A DNA stretch of 64,000 nucleotides from an uncultured Lachnospiraceae bacterium (GTDB lineage: Bacteria; Bacillota; Clostridia; Lachnospirales; Lachnospiraceae). The position numbers and the translations under genes are program-made. The DNA is taken from the NCBI GenBank assembly GCA_944383545.1, contig CALWPY010000002.1, positions 124,001 to 188,000 of the forward strand. The letters are read 5' to 3'. The first letter of the stretch is position 1. Each line of letters opens with the position of its first letter. The notes under the pieces were generated by a model. It saw nothing but the letters and a program-made list of their open reading frames with translations. It did no database searches and had not been told where the DNA came from. Shown piece after piece: positions 34,086 to 42,188 of the stretch.

Positions 34086-35474
34086 TCAATAGGAATTTGC
34101 ATTTTCTCCTCTGGTCATTATATTTACTATCTCATTTAAATGCATTCCGTTAGAGCCCTTAATCAGTACAATATCATCTTTTTTTAATGTAGCCATAAGA
34201 TATATTGCGGCCTCTTCATTGTCCTTAAATCTGTATGATTTTATATCTTTTCCATGCTCCTTTACTGCTCTTTCCATTTCAGAAGTAAGCTCTCCCAGAA
34301 CAATCAGTTCTTTTATATCCTTATCGGCAAGGTAAAGTCCTATATCATAATGATATTTTTCACTGTTTTCCCCCAGCTCAAACATATCTCCGAGCACTGC
34401 CACTCTGCTGCCCTTACATTCCATTCCACAGAGCACATCTATGCTTGCCTTTACGGAATCAGGACTTGCATTATATGTGTCATCTATGATTGTATATTTA
34501 TCTGCTACCCTTATAATACGCTGGCGCATGCCGTTAAAGGTCTTATATCCCTCAGCCGCTTTATTAATATCAAGCCCCAAATATTCAGTAATAGCCATAC
34601 CGGCAAGAGAGTTTTCGACATTATGCATTCCAACAGAATTCAAATAAACCCTTATTCTGTTATCACCATGAACATAATCATAGCTTGTCATAAAATTTTC
34701 TTCTTCCCTGATGTTTTCAGCCCTGAAATCGCACCAGTCAGAAGTTCCGTAGAAAAATGTTTTTACTCCTGTCCTTCCCTTCATTTCTGCCAGAAGCTCA
34801 TCATCACCATTAAGAAAAAGCACTCCGTTTTCATCCATACGGCTTGCAATTTTCAGCTTTTCTTTCATTATGTTTTCCTTGGTTTTTAAAAACTCAATAT
34901 GTGCAACTCCGATTGTTGTAACTACAGCTATATCAGGCCTTACAAGCTCTGAAAGTACATCCATATGTCCTTCCTCGCTTATCCCGAGCTCAAGAACTGC
35001 AATATCAGATTTTTCAGTCATTCTTGACAAAGTAATCGGAACACCTATTTGAGAATTTAAGTTTCCTTCCGTATGATATACATCAAGTACGGTATCCAGA
35101 GCTGCTGTAATCATTTGACGTGTGGTAGTTTTTCCTACACTCCCCGTAACCGCAATGACAGGCTTTTTATATCTGTCCCGCACATATTTTCCGATACTCT
35201 GAAGGGCCTTAAATGTATCAGATACATAAATATAAGGTTTATCTGATATGACACATTCAGTATGCCTCGATGTAAGGGTAGCCGCCGCAGTTTTAAGTGC
35301 GTCCTCTATAAATTTATGTCCGTCAACATTTTTTCCCTGTATAGGTACAAACAAATCTCCCGGTTTTACCTCTTTGGAATTAATCCATACATCGGTAACC
35401 ACAGTGTTCTCATCTCCACAAAGCAAAACACCGCCGGTAGCCTCTATAATATTTTTTACGGTCATATTCTCCAC
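34086..35474 (-). CDS. murF: UDP-MurNAc-tripeptide--D-Ala-D-Ala ligase
   Basis: About 462 residues. It adds D-Ala-D-Ala to the UDP-MurNAc peptide, the last cytoplasmic step of peptidoglycan precursor synthesis. Seen: WINSKEVKPGDLFVPI, HKFIEDAL, the ATP loop VIAVTGSVGKTTTRQM, LELGISEEGHM, TTIGVAHIEFL, and IDDTYNASPDSV of the C-terminal ligase domain. I choose a GTG start at 35474, with AGGAG 7 nt upstream; the ATG three codons later is the alternative. It follows the DJ-1 gene by about 45 bp. Confidence 0.94.
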   Translation of the reverse strand: MENMTVKNIIEATGGVLLCGDENTVVTDVWINSKEVKPGDLFVPIQGKNVDGHKFIEDALKTAAATLTSRHTECVISDKPYIYVSDTFKALQSIGKYVRDRYKKPVIAVTGSVGKTTTRQMITAALDTVLDVYHTEGNLNSQIGVPITLSRMTEKSDIAVLELGISEEGHMDVLSELVRPDIAVVTTIGVAHIEFLKTKENIMKEKLKIASRMDENGVLFLNGDDELLAEMKGRTGVKTFFYGTSDWCDFRAENIREEENFMTSYDYVHGDNRIRVYLNSVGMHNVENSLAGMAITEYLGLDINKAAEGYKTFNGMRQRIIRVADKYTIIDDTYNASPDSVKASIDVLCGMECKGSRVAVLGDMFELGENSEKYHYDIGLYLADKDIKELIVLGELTSEMERAVKEHGKDIKSYRFKDNEEAAIYLMATLKKDDIVLIKGSNGMHLNEIVNIMTRGENANSY

Positions 35475-35518
35475 TGTATTACTCCTCATAACTTTCTTCA
35501 ATCATTATGCCGCATTCA

Positions 35519-36064
35519 TTACTTATAAACAATTTTATCAGCGATATCCTCTGCTGTTTCTTTATCAATAAGAAGTTCTATAAGCTTCAATGCAAAATCA
35601 ATGGCAGTTCCGACTCCCCTGCTTGTGATGAAATTATCTGAAACCTGAACTTTTTCCTCACCCCAGAGCACTTTATCCAGACCTTTTTCACATCCCGGAT
35701 AACATACTGCCTTTTTGCCGTTTAAAAGTCCCATTTCTGCATAAACTGTAGGTGCCGCACAAATAGCCGCAAGATATCTGCCGGAAGAATTGTATTTCTT
35801 TATCATTTCAGCAAGCGGTGCGCATGCCTTAAGATTAGGTGTGCCCGGAATACCTCCCGGCAAAACAATCATATCCGCATCTTCCGTAATATCTTCAATC
35901 ATCATATCAGCCTTTACAATTATATTATGCGAGCCGGAAACTTCAAGTTCCTTCATTACAGATATCATTTTTAAATCTATTCCCGCACGCCTTAAAAGGT
36001 CTGTTACGGTAAGCGCCTCTACCTCTTCAAAACCATTTGCAAGAAATATATATACCTTTTTCAT
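35519..36064 (-). CDS. DJ-1/PfpI family protein
   Basis: 181 residues. Class I glutamine amidotransferase-like fold. Seen: a Glu in NGFEEVEALT, IVLPGGIPGTPNL, and the nucleophile Cys in LAAICAAPTVY, then CYPGCEKGL and TSRGVGTAIDFAL. Family members include DJ-1-type deglycase or chaperone-like proteins and the thiamine-linked YajL/ThiJ type; role here unknown. Start set by GGAAAGGG upstream. One copy of the two-hairpin repeat lies between its start and the divergent CYTH gene. Confidence 0.92.
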   Translation of the reverse strand: MKKVYIFLANGFEEVEALTVTDLLRRAGIDLKMISVMKELEVSGSHNIIVKADMMIEDITEDADMIVLPGGIPGTPNLKACAPLAEMIKKYNSSGRYLAAICAAPTVYAEMGLLNGKKAVCYPGCEKGLDKVLWGEEKVQVSDNFITSRGVGTAIDFALKLIELLIDKETAEDIADKIVYK

Positions 36065-36099
36065 GTAATCACCCTTTCCTTAAATTCTGTCTTTCAAAT

Positions 36100-36174
36100 C
36101 TTCACCAATCCGAAGGATTGATGAACTTCTCATGCACCATCACACGGAGTGTGATTTTATTGTACATGATACCT
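36100..36174 (-). repeat. Two-hairpin repeat, fourth copy
   Basis: A single unit, 5.5 kb from the tandem array, again upstream of a minus-strand gene (DJ-1). The bases match units 1 and 2 except the hairpin A loop (CACACGGAGTGTG) and one stem change, GTGCATGA to GTACATGA, which would be a C-A mismatch on the plus strand but a G-U pair on the minus strand. Confidence 0.75.
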
Positions 36175-36280
36175 TATAAATTTACTGGTAAAATTTTTCA
36201 TATAGTATATAATACATTATAATGAACTGCATTGCAAACATCTATTGATAACTAATAATATTACAAGGTGGTAAAAGGAT

Positions 36281-36775
36281 ATGGAAATTGAAAGGAAATT
36301 TTTGCTTAAAAAAATCCCTGATCAGCTTGATGCATATGACAGGCATGAGCTTGAACAGGGATATATTTCGACTTCTCCTGTAATAAGGATTAGAAGAAAG
36401 GATGATAATTTTATTTTGACAGTTAAGTCTGTCGGTCTTCTTTCACATGAAGAGTTTGAACTTCCATTAAACAGCGATGAATATGCAACGCTTTTAAAAA
36501 AGGTATCGGGTAATGTGATTACTAAAACCAGATATATAATTCCCGCCGAAAATGATTTAATAATTGAACTTGATGTATTTCATGGCATATTCGAGGGTTT
36601 TGTCATGGCAGAGGTGGAATTTCCGAGTGAAGAAGAAGCAAAGCGATACAATCCTCCTTCATACTTTGGAAAAGAAGTCACCTATGACCCTGCATTTTAT
36701 AATGCTTCGCTAAGTGAAATGTCACATCAATCCGTCATTTCCTTTATCCTTAATGTGACTCATAACTCCGATTGA
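36281..36775 (+). CDS. CYTH-domain protein (inorganic triphosphatase-like)
   Basis: 164 residues. The signature ExExK is at the very start, MEIERKFLLKK. Other CYTH residues: EQGYISTSPVIRIRRK, FILTVKSVG, ISKTRYIIP-like VITKTRYIIP, IELDVFHG, EVEFPSEEEA and the closing KEVTYDPAFYNASL. It probably cleaves inorganic triphosphate or a related compound. The family usually ends near residue 150; the last 15 residues or so are an extension that overlaps the convergent membrane-protein gene by 54 bp. Confidence 0.9.
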   Translation: MEIERKFLLKKIPDQLDAYDRHELEQGYISTSPVIRIRRKDDNFILTVKSVGLLSHEEFELPLNSDEYATLLKKVSGNVITKTRYIIPAENDLIIELDVFHGIFEGFVMAEVEFPSEEEAKRYNPPSYFGKEVTYDPAFYNASLSEMSHQSVISFILNVTHNSD

Positions 36776-37522
36776 TATATACCGCATGGTAATAAATATT
36801 CCAATAATACTCATAATGAATGAAGGAATAATTGTTCCAAGCGCAGTATTAATATTCACCAGAAGTATTCCCAGAGTCTGTGCATAGAAGCATATCATGA
36901 AAATCCTTCCATAGCTTAAGCCTAAATTATATGCTCTGTTTACAGGCGTTACTAATATAGAATACACTATGGAAAGGAATGCATATTTTACAAAATATGC
37001 TAAAAAGCAGAAAATACACCCTAAAAATATAATAAGATATATTACAGGAATCATATCAATCAGGGTTTGATTTGAAAATCCATTTGGAATAAGCTCTGAT
37101 ACGCGTCCTGACGCAAGTACAACTCCGTTGTCACCATCTACAAATACATACCTTACTGTGTTTTTTCCAATCAGAATATAATAAGTCTCATCCTGAAGTT
37201 CACTGTACGAAACTGTGTCAGCATCATTATCTATATAAAAATGAATTACGCCCAACCCTAAATCAATTTTACTTTCGGTACTCAGGGTTTCATTCTGAAC
37301 GCTTATGGAAGGCATATTTGTAAAAAGCCTCTTCCAGCCTCCAAAACCTATAATTGTTGCCGCTGTAGGTATGATATTCAGCATCATCGTCACAAGGAGC
37401 ATAAGAACAATTATAAATTTTACGGATTTACCCGTTCTTATTCCTGACATTTCCAGATATTTACTTGGTTTAGTTATAGAATATGCGAGCTGTTCCCATA
37501 TTCTTATTTTTGTTTCTTCCAT
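36722..37522 (-). CDS. DUF1189-like membrane protein
   Basis: 266 residues. A membrane helix near residues 33-60 (FIIVLMLLVTMMLNIIP), a large extracytoplasmic domain of about 100 residues, then four helices from about residue 158 (PVIYLIIFLGCIFCFLAYF, GRIFMICFYAQTLGILLV, IPSFIMSIIGIFITMRYI). This one-plus-four layout is typical of DUF1189 (YqgU-like maltose-linked proteins in some genomes). No enzyme motif. GGAGG precedes the ATG. Its end overlaps the CYTH gene by 54 bp on the other strand. Confidence 0.78.
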   Translation of the reverse strand: MEETKIRIWEQLAYSITKPSKYLEMSGIRTGKSVKFIIVLMLLVTMMLNIIPTAATIIGFGGWKRLFTNMPSISVQNETLSTESKIDLGLGVIHFYIDNDADTVSYSELQDETYYILIGKNTVRYVFVDGDNGVVLASGRVSELIPNGFSNQTLIDMIPVIYLIIFLGCIFCFLAYFVKYAFLSIVYSILVTPVNRAYNLGLSYGRIFMICFYAQTLGILLVNINTALGTIIPSFIMSIIGIFITMRYISIGVMSHIKDKGNDGLM

Positions 37523-37541
37523 ATTGATTATGCCTCCGGCA

Positions 37542-38342
37542 TTAAATTATTTCAAAATGCTTCATCGCCTTATATATTCCGTCATTTATAACAGAATCCG
37601 TAACATAAGAAGCAATCTTTCTTATATCGTCACTGCATTCCTTCATGGCTATACTGTTTTTCACATACTCAAACATCTGTATGTCATTATTACTGTCACC
37701 GAAAACATATGCATTTTCAGGCTTTATATTAAAGAAATCCAGTAAATATTTTATTCCGGTAGCCTTGGAAAATCCATTTGGTACCATTTCCAGAAAGCTT
37801 CCCTCTCTTTGTATACACTGATAATAATCTTTGGCATATTCTTTGAACGCATAAAGATTACTTCTTTCATCATACCATACTACAAATTTATCAAAAAGAA
37901 AAGCCTCTGATAAAATATTATCTACCATATTTCTTTTCATGTTTCTGAAATAATCAAGTATTTCCTTCTGGCCTCTCTCTTCCTGCTCTGAATCATAGCA
38001 TGTTGCATCTGTATGCTCATATATTGCATACATATTATATTCCCGGCATTTATATGCCGTTTCCCTGCAAAGCTTCTGACTCAGGGTGTTATGAAACAAG
38101 ACATTGTCTCCATAAGTAATATATGTTCCGCATCCGCACACAAAACCGTCAAAGCCCGCATCTTTGATAAAATCCTCAATGTTGCACATTACCCTGCCGC
38201 TGTTTATATAAACCAGATGACCATTTTCTCTGGCAAGCCTGATTGCCTCTTTTGTGCTTTCAGGAAGAATTCTTTTTGAATCATTTGTTATAAGTGTCCC
38301 GTCTATGTCAAAAAATAATATTTTTCTTTTGTCATCGGTCAT
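37542..38342 (-). CDS. HAD-superfamily hydrolase, Cof type
   Basis: 266 residues. HAD motif I FFDIDGTLIT at the N terminus, motif II INSGRVMCN, motif III Lys in FSKATGIKYLL, and motif IV VFGDSNNDIQMF. The cap inserted between II and III (about residues 85-190) is the C2B/Cof type, usual in sugar-phosphate or flavin-phosphate phosphatases. It lies about 20 bp before the DUF1189-like gene and 45 bp after ribH. A role as the missing riboflavin-pathway phosphatase is conceivable by position and family, but not shown. Confidence 0.9.
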   Translation of the reverse strand: MTDDKRKILFFDIDGTLITNDSKRILPESTKEAIRLARENGHLVYINSGRVMCNIEDFIKDAGFDGFVCGCGTYITYGDNVLFHNTLSQKLCRETAYKCREYNMYAIYEHTDATCYDSEQEERGQKEILDYFRNMKRNMVDNILSEAFLFDKFVVWYDERSNLYAFKEYAKDYYQCIQREGSFLEMVPNGFSKATGIKYLLDFFNIKPENAYVFGDSNNDIQMFEYVKNSIAMKECSDDIRKIASYVTDSVINDGIYKAMKHFEII

Positions 38343-38387
38343 GTGTTTACTCTCCTTAAGAATTTTATATATGACAGACAGATTTTA

Positions 38388-38849
38388 TTATAACTGCTTC
38401 ATAAGGTTTACCATTTCGATTGCACCTAAAGCACAGTCGTAGCCCTTGTTTCCTGCCTTTGTTCCTGCTCTTTCTATTGCCTGCTCGATGTTTTCAGTAG
38501 TAACCACACCGAACATTACAGGTATTCCGCTCTGAAGTGATACCTGCGCAATTCCTTTTGAAACCTCATTACATACATAATCATAATGGCTTGTAGCCCC
38601 TCTTATTACAGCGCCAAGACAAATAACTGCATCATACTTTCCTGACTCAGCCATTTTTTTTGCCACAACAGGTATCTCAAATGCACCCGGCACCCATGCA
38701 AGAGTTACATCCTCCTCTTTTACATCATGGCGGAGAAGTCCGTCCATGGCACCGCTTACAAGCTTTGATACTATAAACTCATTAAAACGTGCTGCCACAA
38801 TTCCTATCTTAATTCCTTCTGCTACTATCTTTCCTTCTATTTTATTCAT
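38388..38849 (-). CDS. ribH: 6,7-dimethyl-8-ribityllumazine synthase
   Basis: 153 residues. It condenses the pyrimidine from the RibD pathway with dihydroxybutanone phosphate to give lumazine, building the 60-mer shell. Seen: [48 protein letters not shown], and [26 protein letters not shown] precedes the ATG. Last gene of the rib operon. Confidence 0.97.
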   Translation of the reverse strand: MNKIEGKIVAEGIKIGIVAARFNEFIVSKLVSGAMDGLLRHDVKEEDVTLAWVPGAFEIPVVAKKMAESGKYDAVICLGAVIRGATSHYDYVCNEVSKGIAQVSLQSGIPVMFGVVTTENIEQAIERAGTKAGNKGYDCALGAIEMVNLMKQL

Positions 38850-38913
38850 TATATTTTCCTCCGTTTTATATTTTTATATGATTAATCTGTGTGATTAATT
38901 AATACCACATATT

Positions 38914-40113
38914 TTATAAATCAAGCATATGTCCCATTTTTTCTTTTTTGGTTTTAAGATAAAACAGGTCATAGGCACTCGGCTCAATCTGGATAGGTAC
39001 TCTTTCCACAATTTCCAGATTAAAGCCCTGCAATCCGTATACCTTGAGCGGATTATTTGTAAGAAGCCTCAGCTTCCTTACACCAAGGTCAACAAGTATC
39101 TGTGTACCTATTGTATAATCTCTTGCATCCTCCGGGAAGCCCAGCTTTAAATTTGCTTCCACAGTGTCAAGTCCCTGGTCCTGAAGTGCATATGCCTTAA
39201 TTTTATTAATAAGACCTATTCCTCTTCCTTCCTGTCTCATATAAAGGAGAACACCTCTTCCCTCTTTGGCAATCATCTTCATTGCCGCATCATACTGCTG
39301 TCCGCAGTCACATCTTGCAGAGCCTAAAGCATCACCTGTCAGGCACTCGGAATGAACTCTGCAGAGTACCGGCTCACCGTCTGTTATATCACCCATTACA
39401 AGTGCCACATGGTGTTCCCCGTTTAACTTGTTTATATATCCGTAAATGGTAAACTCACCGTATCTGGTAGGCATCTTTGCCTTAGCCACACACTCTACAA
39501 ATACTTCATGTTCCTTTCTGTATTGAACAAGTTTTTCAATGGTTGTTATTTTCAGATTATGAGTTTTTGCAAATTCCACCAGGTCATCAAGCCTTGCCAT
39601 AGTGCCGTCATCCTTCATAATCTCACAGCAGAGCCCTACTTCTTTAAGTCCTGCTATTTTCATCAAATCCACAGTTGCCTCTGTGTGTCCCTGCCTTTCT
39701 ATAACGCCTCCCGGTCTTGCCTCAAGTGGAAACATATGTCCCGGTCTTCTGAAATCTTCAGGCCTTGCATCATCAGATACAAACTTTCTTGCTGTTATTC
39801 CTCTTTCTTCCGCTGAAATTCCCGTAGTCGTACTTACATGGTCCACGGAAACAGAAAATGCAGTACAGTGGTTATCTGTGTTAGTTATGCACATCTGCGG
39901 AAGGTGAAGCTTATCCGTATATTCCGGCGCCATAGGCATACATATAAGACCTCTTGCATATTTTGCCATGAAATTTACGTTTTCAGTGGTCGCAAATTCA
40001 GCGGCGCAAATAACATCTCCTTCATTTTCTCTGTTTTCATCATCAAGGATTACCACACATTTACCCTGTTTTAAATCCTCTGCCACAGATTCTATCGAAT
40101 CAAAATTGTACAT
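38914..40113 (-). CDS. ribBA: Bifunctional DHBP synthase / GTP cyclohydrolase II
   Basis: 399 residues. The N-terminal half (to about 200) is RibB, making dihydroxybutanone phosphate from ribulose 5-phosphate: [18 protein letters not shown] and [16 protein letters not shown]. The C-terminal half is RibA, GTP cyclohydrolase [22 protein letters not shown] with three zinc Cys, [12 protein letters not shown] and [11 protein letters not shown]. It feeds both arms of riboflavin synthesis. AGGAGG precedes the ATG. Third gene of the rib operon. Confidence 0.97.
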   Translation of the reverse strand: MYNFDSIESVAEDLKQGKCVVILDDENRENEGDVICAAEFATTENVNFMAKYARGLICMPMAPEYTDKLHLPQMCITNTDNHCTAFSVSVDHVSTTTGISAEERGITARKFVSDDARPEDFRRPGHMFPLEARPGGVIERQGHTEATVDLMKIAGLKEVGLCCEIMKDDGTMARLDDLVEFAKTHNLKITTIEKLVQYRKEHEVFVECVAKAKMPTRYGEFTIYGYINKLNGEHHVALVMGDITDGEPVLCRVHSECLTGDALGSARCDCGQQYDAAMKMIAKEGRGVLLYMRQEGRGIGLINKIKAYALQDQGLDTVEANLKLGFPEDARDYTIGTQILVDLGVRKLRLLTNNPLKVYGLQGFNLEIVERVPIQIEPSAYDLFYLKTKKEKMGHMLDL

Positions 40114-40131
40114 TATACTACCTCCTTTAGT

Positions 40132-40809
40132 TTACATAAATCCGTTTTCTGAAAGAAAGCTGATATCTATTCCGGCACTGCCGTTTTTTTCATTATTTTC
40201 ACTTCCTGCGTCGTTTACATTTCCGAATTTTAACAGCTTGTCTACATATTTACCTATAATGTCATTTTCCAGATTAACCACATCACCCGGCTTCTTTTTT
40301 AACAGCGTTGTTTCCTCCGACGTATGAGGTATAACGGAAACTTTAAAGCATGTATCATCCACATAAGCCACTGTAAGACTTATACCGTCAATAGCTATTG
40401 AGCCCTTTTCAACAATATATTTTAAAATATTATTCCCGGCAGATACAGTAATCCATACTGCATTGTCTTCGCGCTCCATTTTTTTAATAGTTCCTGTTCC
40501 GTCAATATGGCCTGAAACTATATGTCCTCCAAACCTTCCGTCTGCCGACATGGCTCTTTCAAGATTAACCTGACTTCCCTTTCCGAGAACGCCGAGAGAG
40601 CTTCTCCTAAGTGTCTCTGCCATGATATCTGCCGTAAACCCATGCTGCGTAAGTTTTGTGACCGTGAGACAGACTCCGTTTACCGCTATGCTGTCTCCTA
40701 CTTTTGTATTCTGCGTGACGATATCCGCATTTATCGAAATAACGGCAGATTTGCTTCCCTTATTTATGCTCTCTATAATTCCTGTTTCCTCTATAATTCC
40801 TGTAAACAA
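40132..40809 (-). CDS. ribE: Riboflavin synthase alpha subunit
   Basis: About 225 residues, two lumazine-binding repeats, as in trimeric riboflavin synthases. It dismutates two lumazines to riboflavin. Start is a TTG read as Met: FTGIIEETGIIE is the family N terminus. Repeat 1 holds GDSIAVNGVCLTV and repeat 2 KGSIAIDGISLTV; GGHIVSGHIDGTG lies between. The GC-poor AGGTG site is 5 nt before the TTG. An upstream TTG at 40827 overlapping ribD lacks a ribosome site. Confidence 0.95.
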   Translation of the reverse strand: MFTGIIEETGIIESINKGSKSAVISINADIVTQNTKVGDSIAVNGVCLTVTKLTQHGFTADIMAETLRRSSLGVLGKGSQVNLERAMSADGRFGGHIVSGHIDGTGTIKKMEREDNAVWITVSAGNNILKYIVEKGSIAIDGISLTVAYVDDTCFKVSVIPHTSEETTLLKKKPGDVVNLENDIIGKYVDKLLKFGNVNDAGSENNEKNGSAGIDISFLSENGFM

Positions 40810-40823
40810 TCTGTCACCTGCTT

Positions 40824-41945
40824 TCAATCTTTGATATATCTTATATAAATGTCTTCATCAATAAGCTCTGTTTCCACAGGCTTAAAGTGATACGCCAAAT
40901 CAGGAGTTTCCCTGCCAATTCCCTCAACGGGGCTTTTGGCCTTATCACCGCCCAGAATTTTGGGTGCCATAAATACTCTGACTTCATTTACAAGACCGTT
41001 ATCCAGCATACTGTAATTAAGTGTGCCACCACCCTCCAGAAGTATTCCGTCAATGCTGTATTCTCCTAATTTCTGCATAAGAATTCTTAAATCTATGTCC
41101 GGCTTTTCTTTATCGGATGCATTTTCTTCCGGTGGAAGAGCTATGATTTTTACTCCTGCTTCCTCAAGGCATTTAACCTTATTTTTTTCTGATTTTACTA
41201 TGTCAGAAAGCGCCGCCACATAAGTCGGAACTTCTAAGGCTGTCTTGACAATATTTGAATCAGTTGGAATCCTGAGCCTGCTGTCGCAGATTATTCTCAC
41301 CGGATTTCTTCCGTCCTCTATTCTGCATGTAAGACTTGGGTTGTCAGCAAGTACAGTTCCTATTCCAACCATAATGCCCTTCAGATAATTTCTGAGTTCC
41401 TGTACTCTTTCCCTTGAGCTTTCATTTGTTATCCACTTACTTTTTCCTGTATATGCTGCTATTTTCCCATCCATTGTCATTCCGTATTTCATTACTACAT
41501 AAGGAGTCTTTTTTGAAATATAGTGAAAGAATACCGGATTCAGCCTGTCACATTCTTCCTTCATTACATGAGTTTCAACCTCTACTCCATGGTTTCTGAG
41601 ATACTCATATCCTTTTCCGTTAACCAGGCCGTTTGGATCATCGGAGCCTACATATATTTTTTTTATTTTATTTTCCACTATTGCTTCAGTACATGGAGGC
41701 TGTTTTCCATGATGACAGCAGGGCTCAAGAGTCACATACATTTCTGCTCCTTCTGCACTTTCCGAAAGAGAGGCAAATGCTTCTCTTTCGGCATGAAGCC
41801 CTCCATATGCCTTATGATAACCCTGTCCTATTATTTTACCATCTTTTACTATTACGGCTCCTACAAGAGGATTGGGATTCACTTTCCCTATACCCTTTTT
41901 TGCAAGCTCTATTGCAAGCTCCATATATTTTCTGTCAAAAGCCAT
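40824..41945 (-). CDS. ribD: Bifunctional pyrimidine deaminase/reductase
   Basis: About 373 residues. The N-terminal deaminase has the zinc motifs GGLHAEREAF and EPCCHHGKQPPCTEAI; the C-terminal reductase has VMKYGMTMDGKIA and LLEGGGTLNYSML. It converts the GTP cyclohydrolase product towards the ribityl-pyrimidine. Start at 41945 is set by AGAGGTG 7 nt upstream, just after the riboswitch terminator. First gene of the rib operon. Confidence 0.96.
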   Translation of the reverse strand: MAFDRKYMELAIELAKKGIGKVNPNPLVGAVIVKDGKIIGQGYHKAYGGLHAEREAFASLSESAEGAEMYVTLEPCCHHGKQPPCTEAIVENKIKKIYVGSDDPNGLVNGKGYEYLRNHGVEVETHVMKEECDRLNPVFFHYISKKTPYVVMKYGMTMDGKIAAYTGKSKWITNESSRERVQELRNYLKGIMVGIGTVLADNPSLTCRIEDGRNPVRIICDSRLRIPTDSNIVKTALEVPTYVAALSDIVKSEKNKVKCLEEAGVKIIALPPEENASDKEKPDIDLRILMQKLGEYSIDGILLEGGGTLNYSMLDNGLVNEVRVFMAPKILGGDKAKSPVEGIGRETPDLAYHFKPVETELIDEDIYIRYIKD

Positions 41946-41965
41946 ATAAATCACCTCTCACAAAA

Positions 41966-41996
41966 AAAGACCCTGAAAAAATTTTTCAGGGTCTTA
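41966..41996 (-). terminator. Riboswitch-controlled intrinsic terminator before ribD
   Basis: On the minus strand AAGACCCTGAAAAA pairs with TTTTTCAGGGTCTT and is followed by a run of T, ending about 20 bp before ribD. It is the expression platform of the FMN riboswitch: the stem is expected to form when FMN is bound. Confidence 0.9.
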
Positions 41997-42036
41997 AATA
42001 ATCAGATTTAACAAATAAAAACAGCTAAATCGGCAT

Positions 42037-42156
42037 ATCTTCTCTCATCCAGACTTTACTGTCGGCTTTGGATTCACACCAAATCATGCCTTTCGGCTCG
42101 CGGGCTTATGCATATGCACTCACCGCCGGTAGGGACTTGCACCCTGCCCTGAAGAT
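42037..42156 (-). promoter_or_regulatory. FMN riboswitch (RFN element)
   Basis: Read on the minus strand it starts ATCTTCAGGGCAGGGTG, continues with TCCCTACCGGCGGT, AGCCCGCGAGC and GTGTGAATCC, then GCCGACAGTAAAGTCTGGAT, and closes GAGAGAAGAT pairing with the start. All conserved RFN blocks are present. FMN binding should stop transcription at 41966-41996, shutting the ribD-ribE-ribBA-ribH operon. Confidence 0.96.
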
Positions 42157-42188
42157 TTCGTACTAAGGAGTATTATATTTAATTAATT

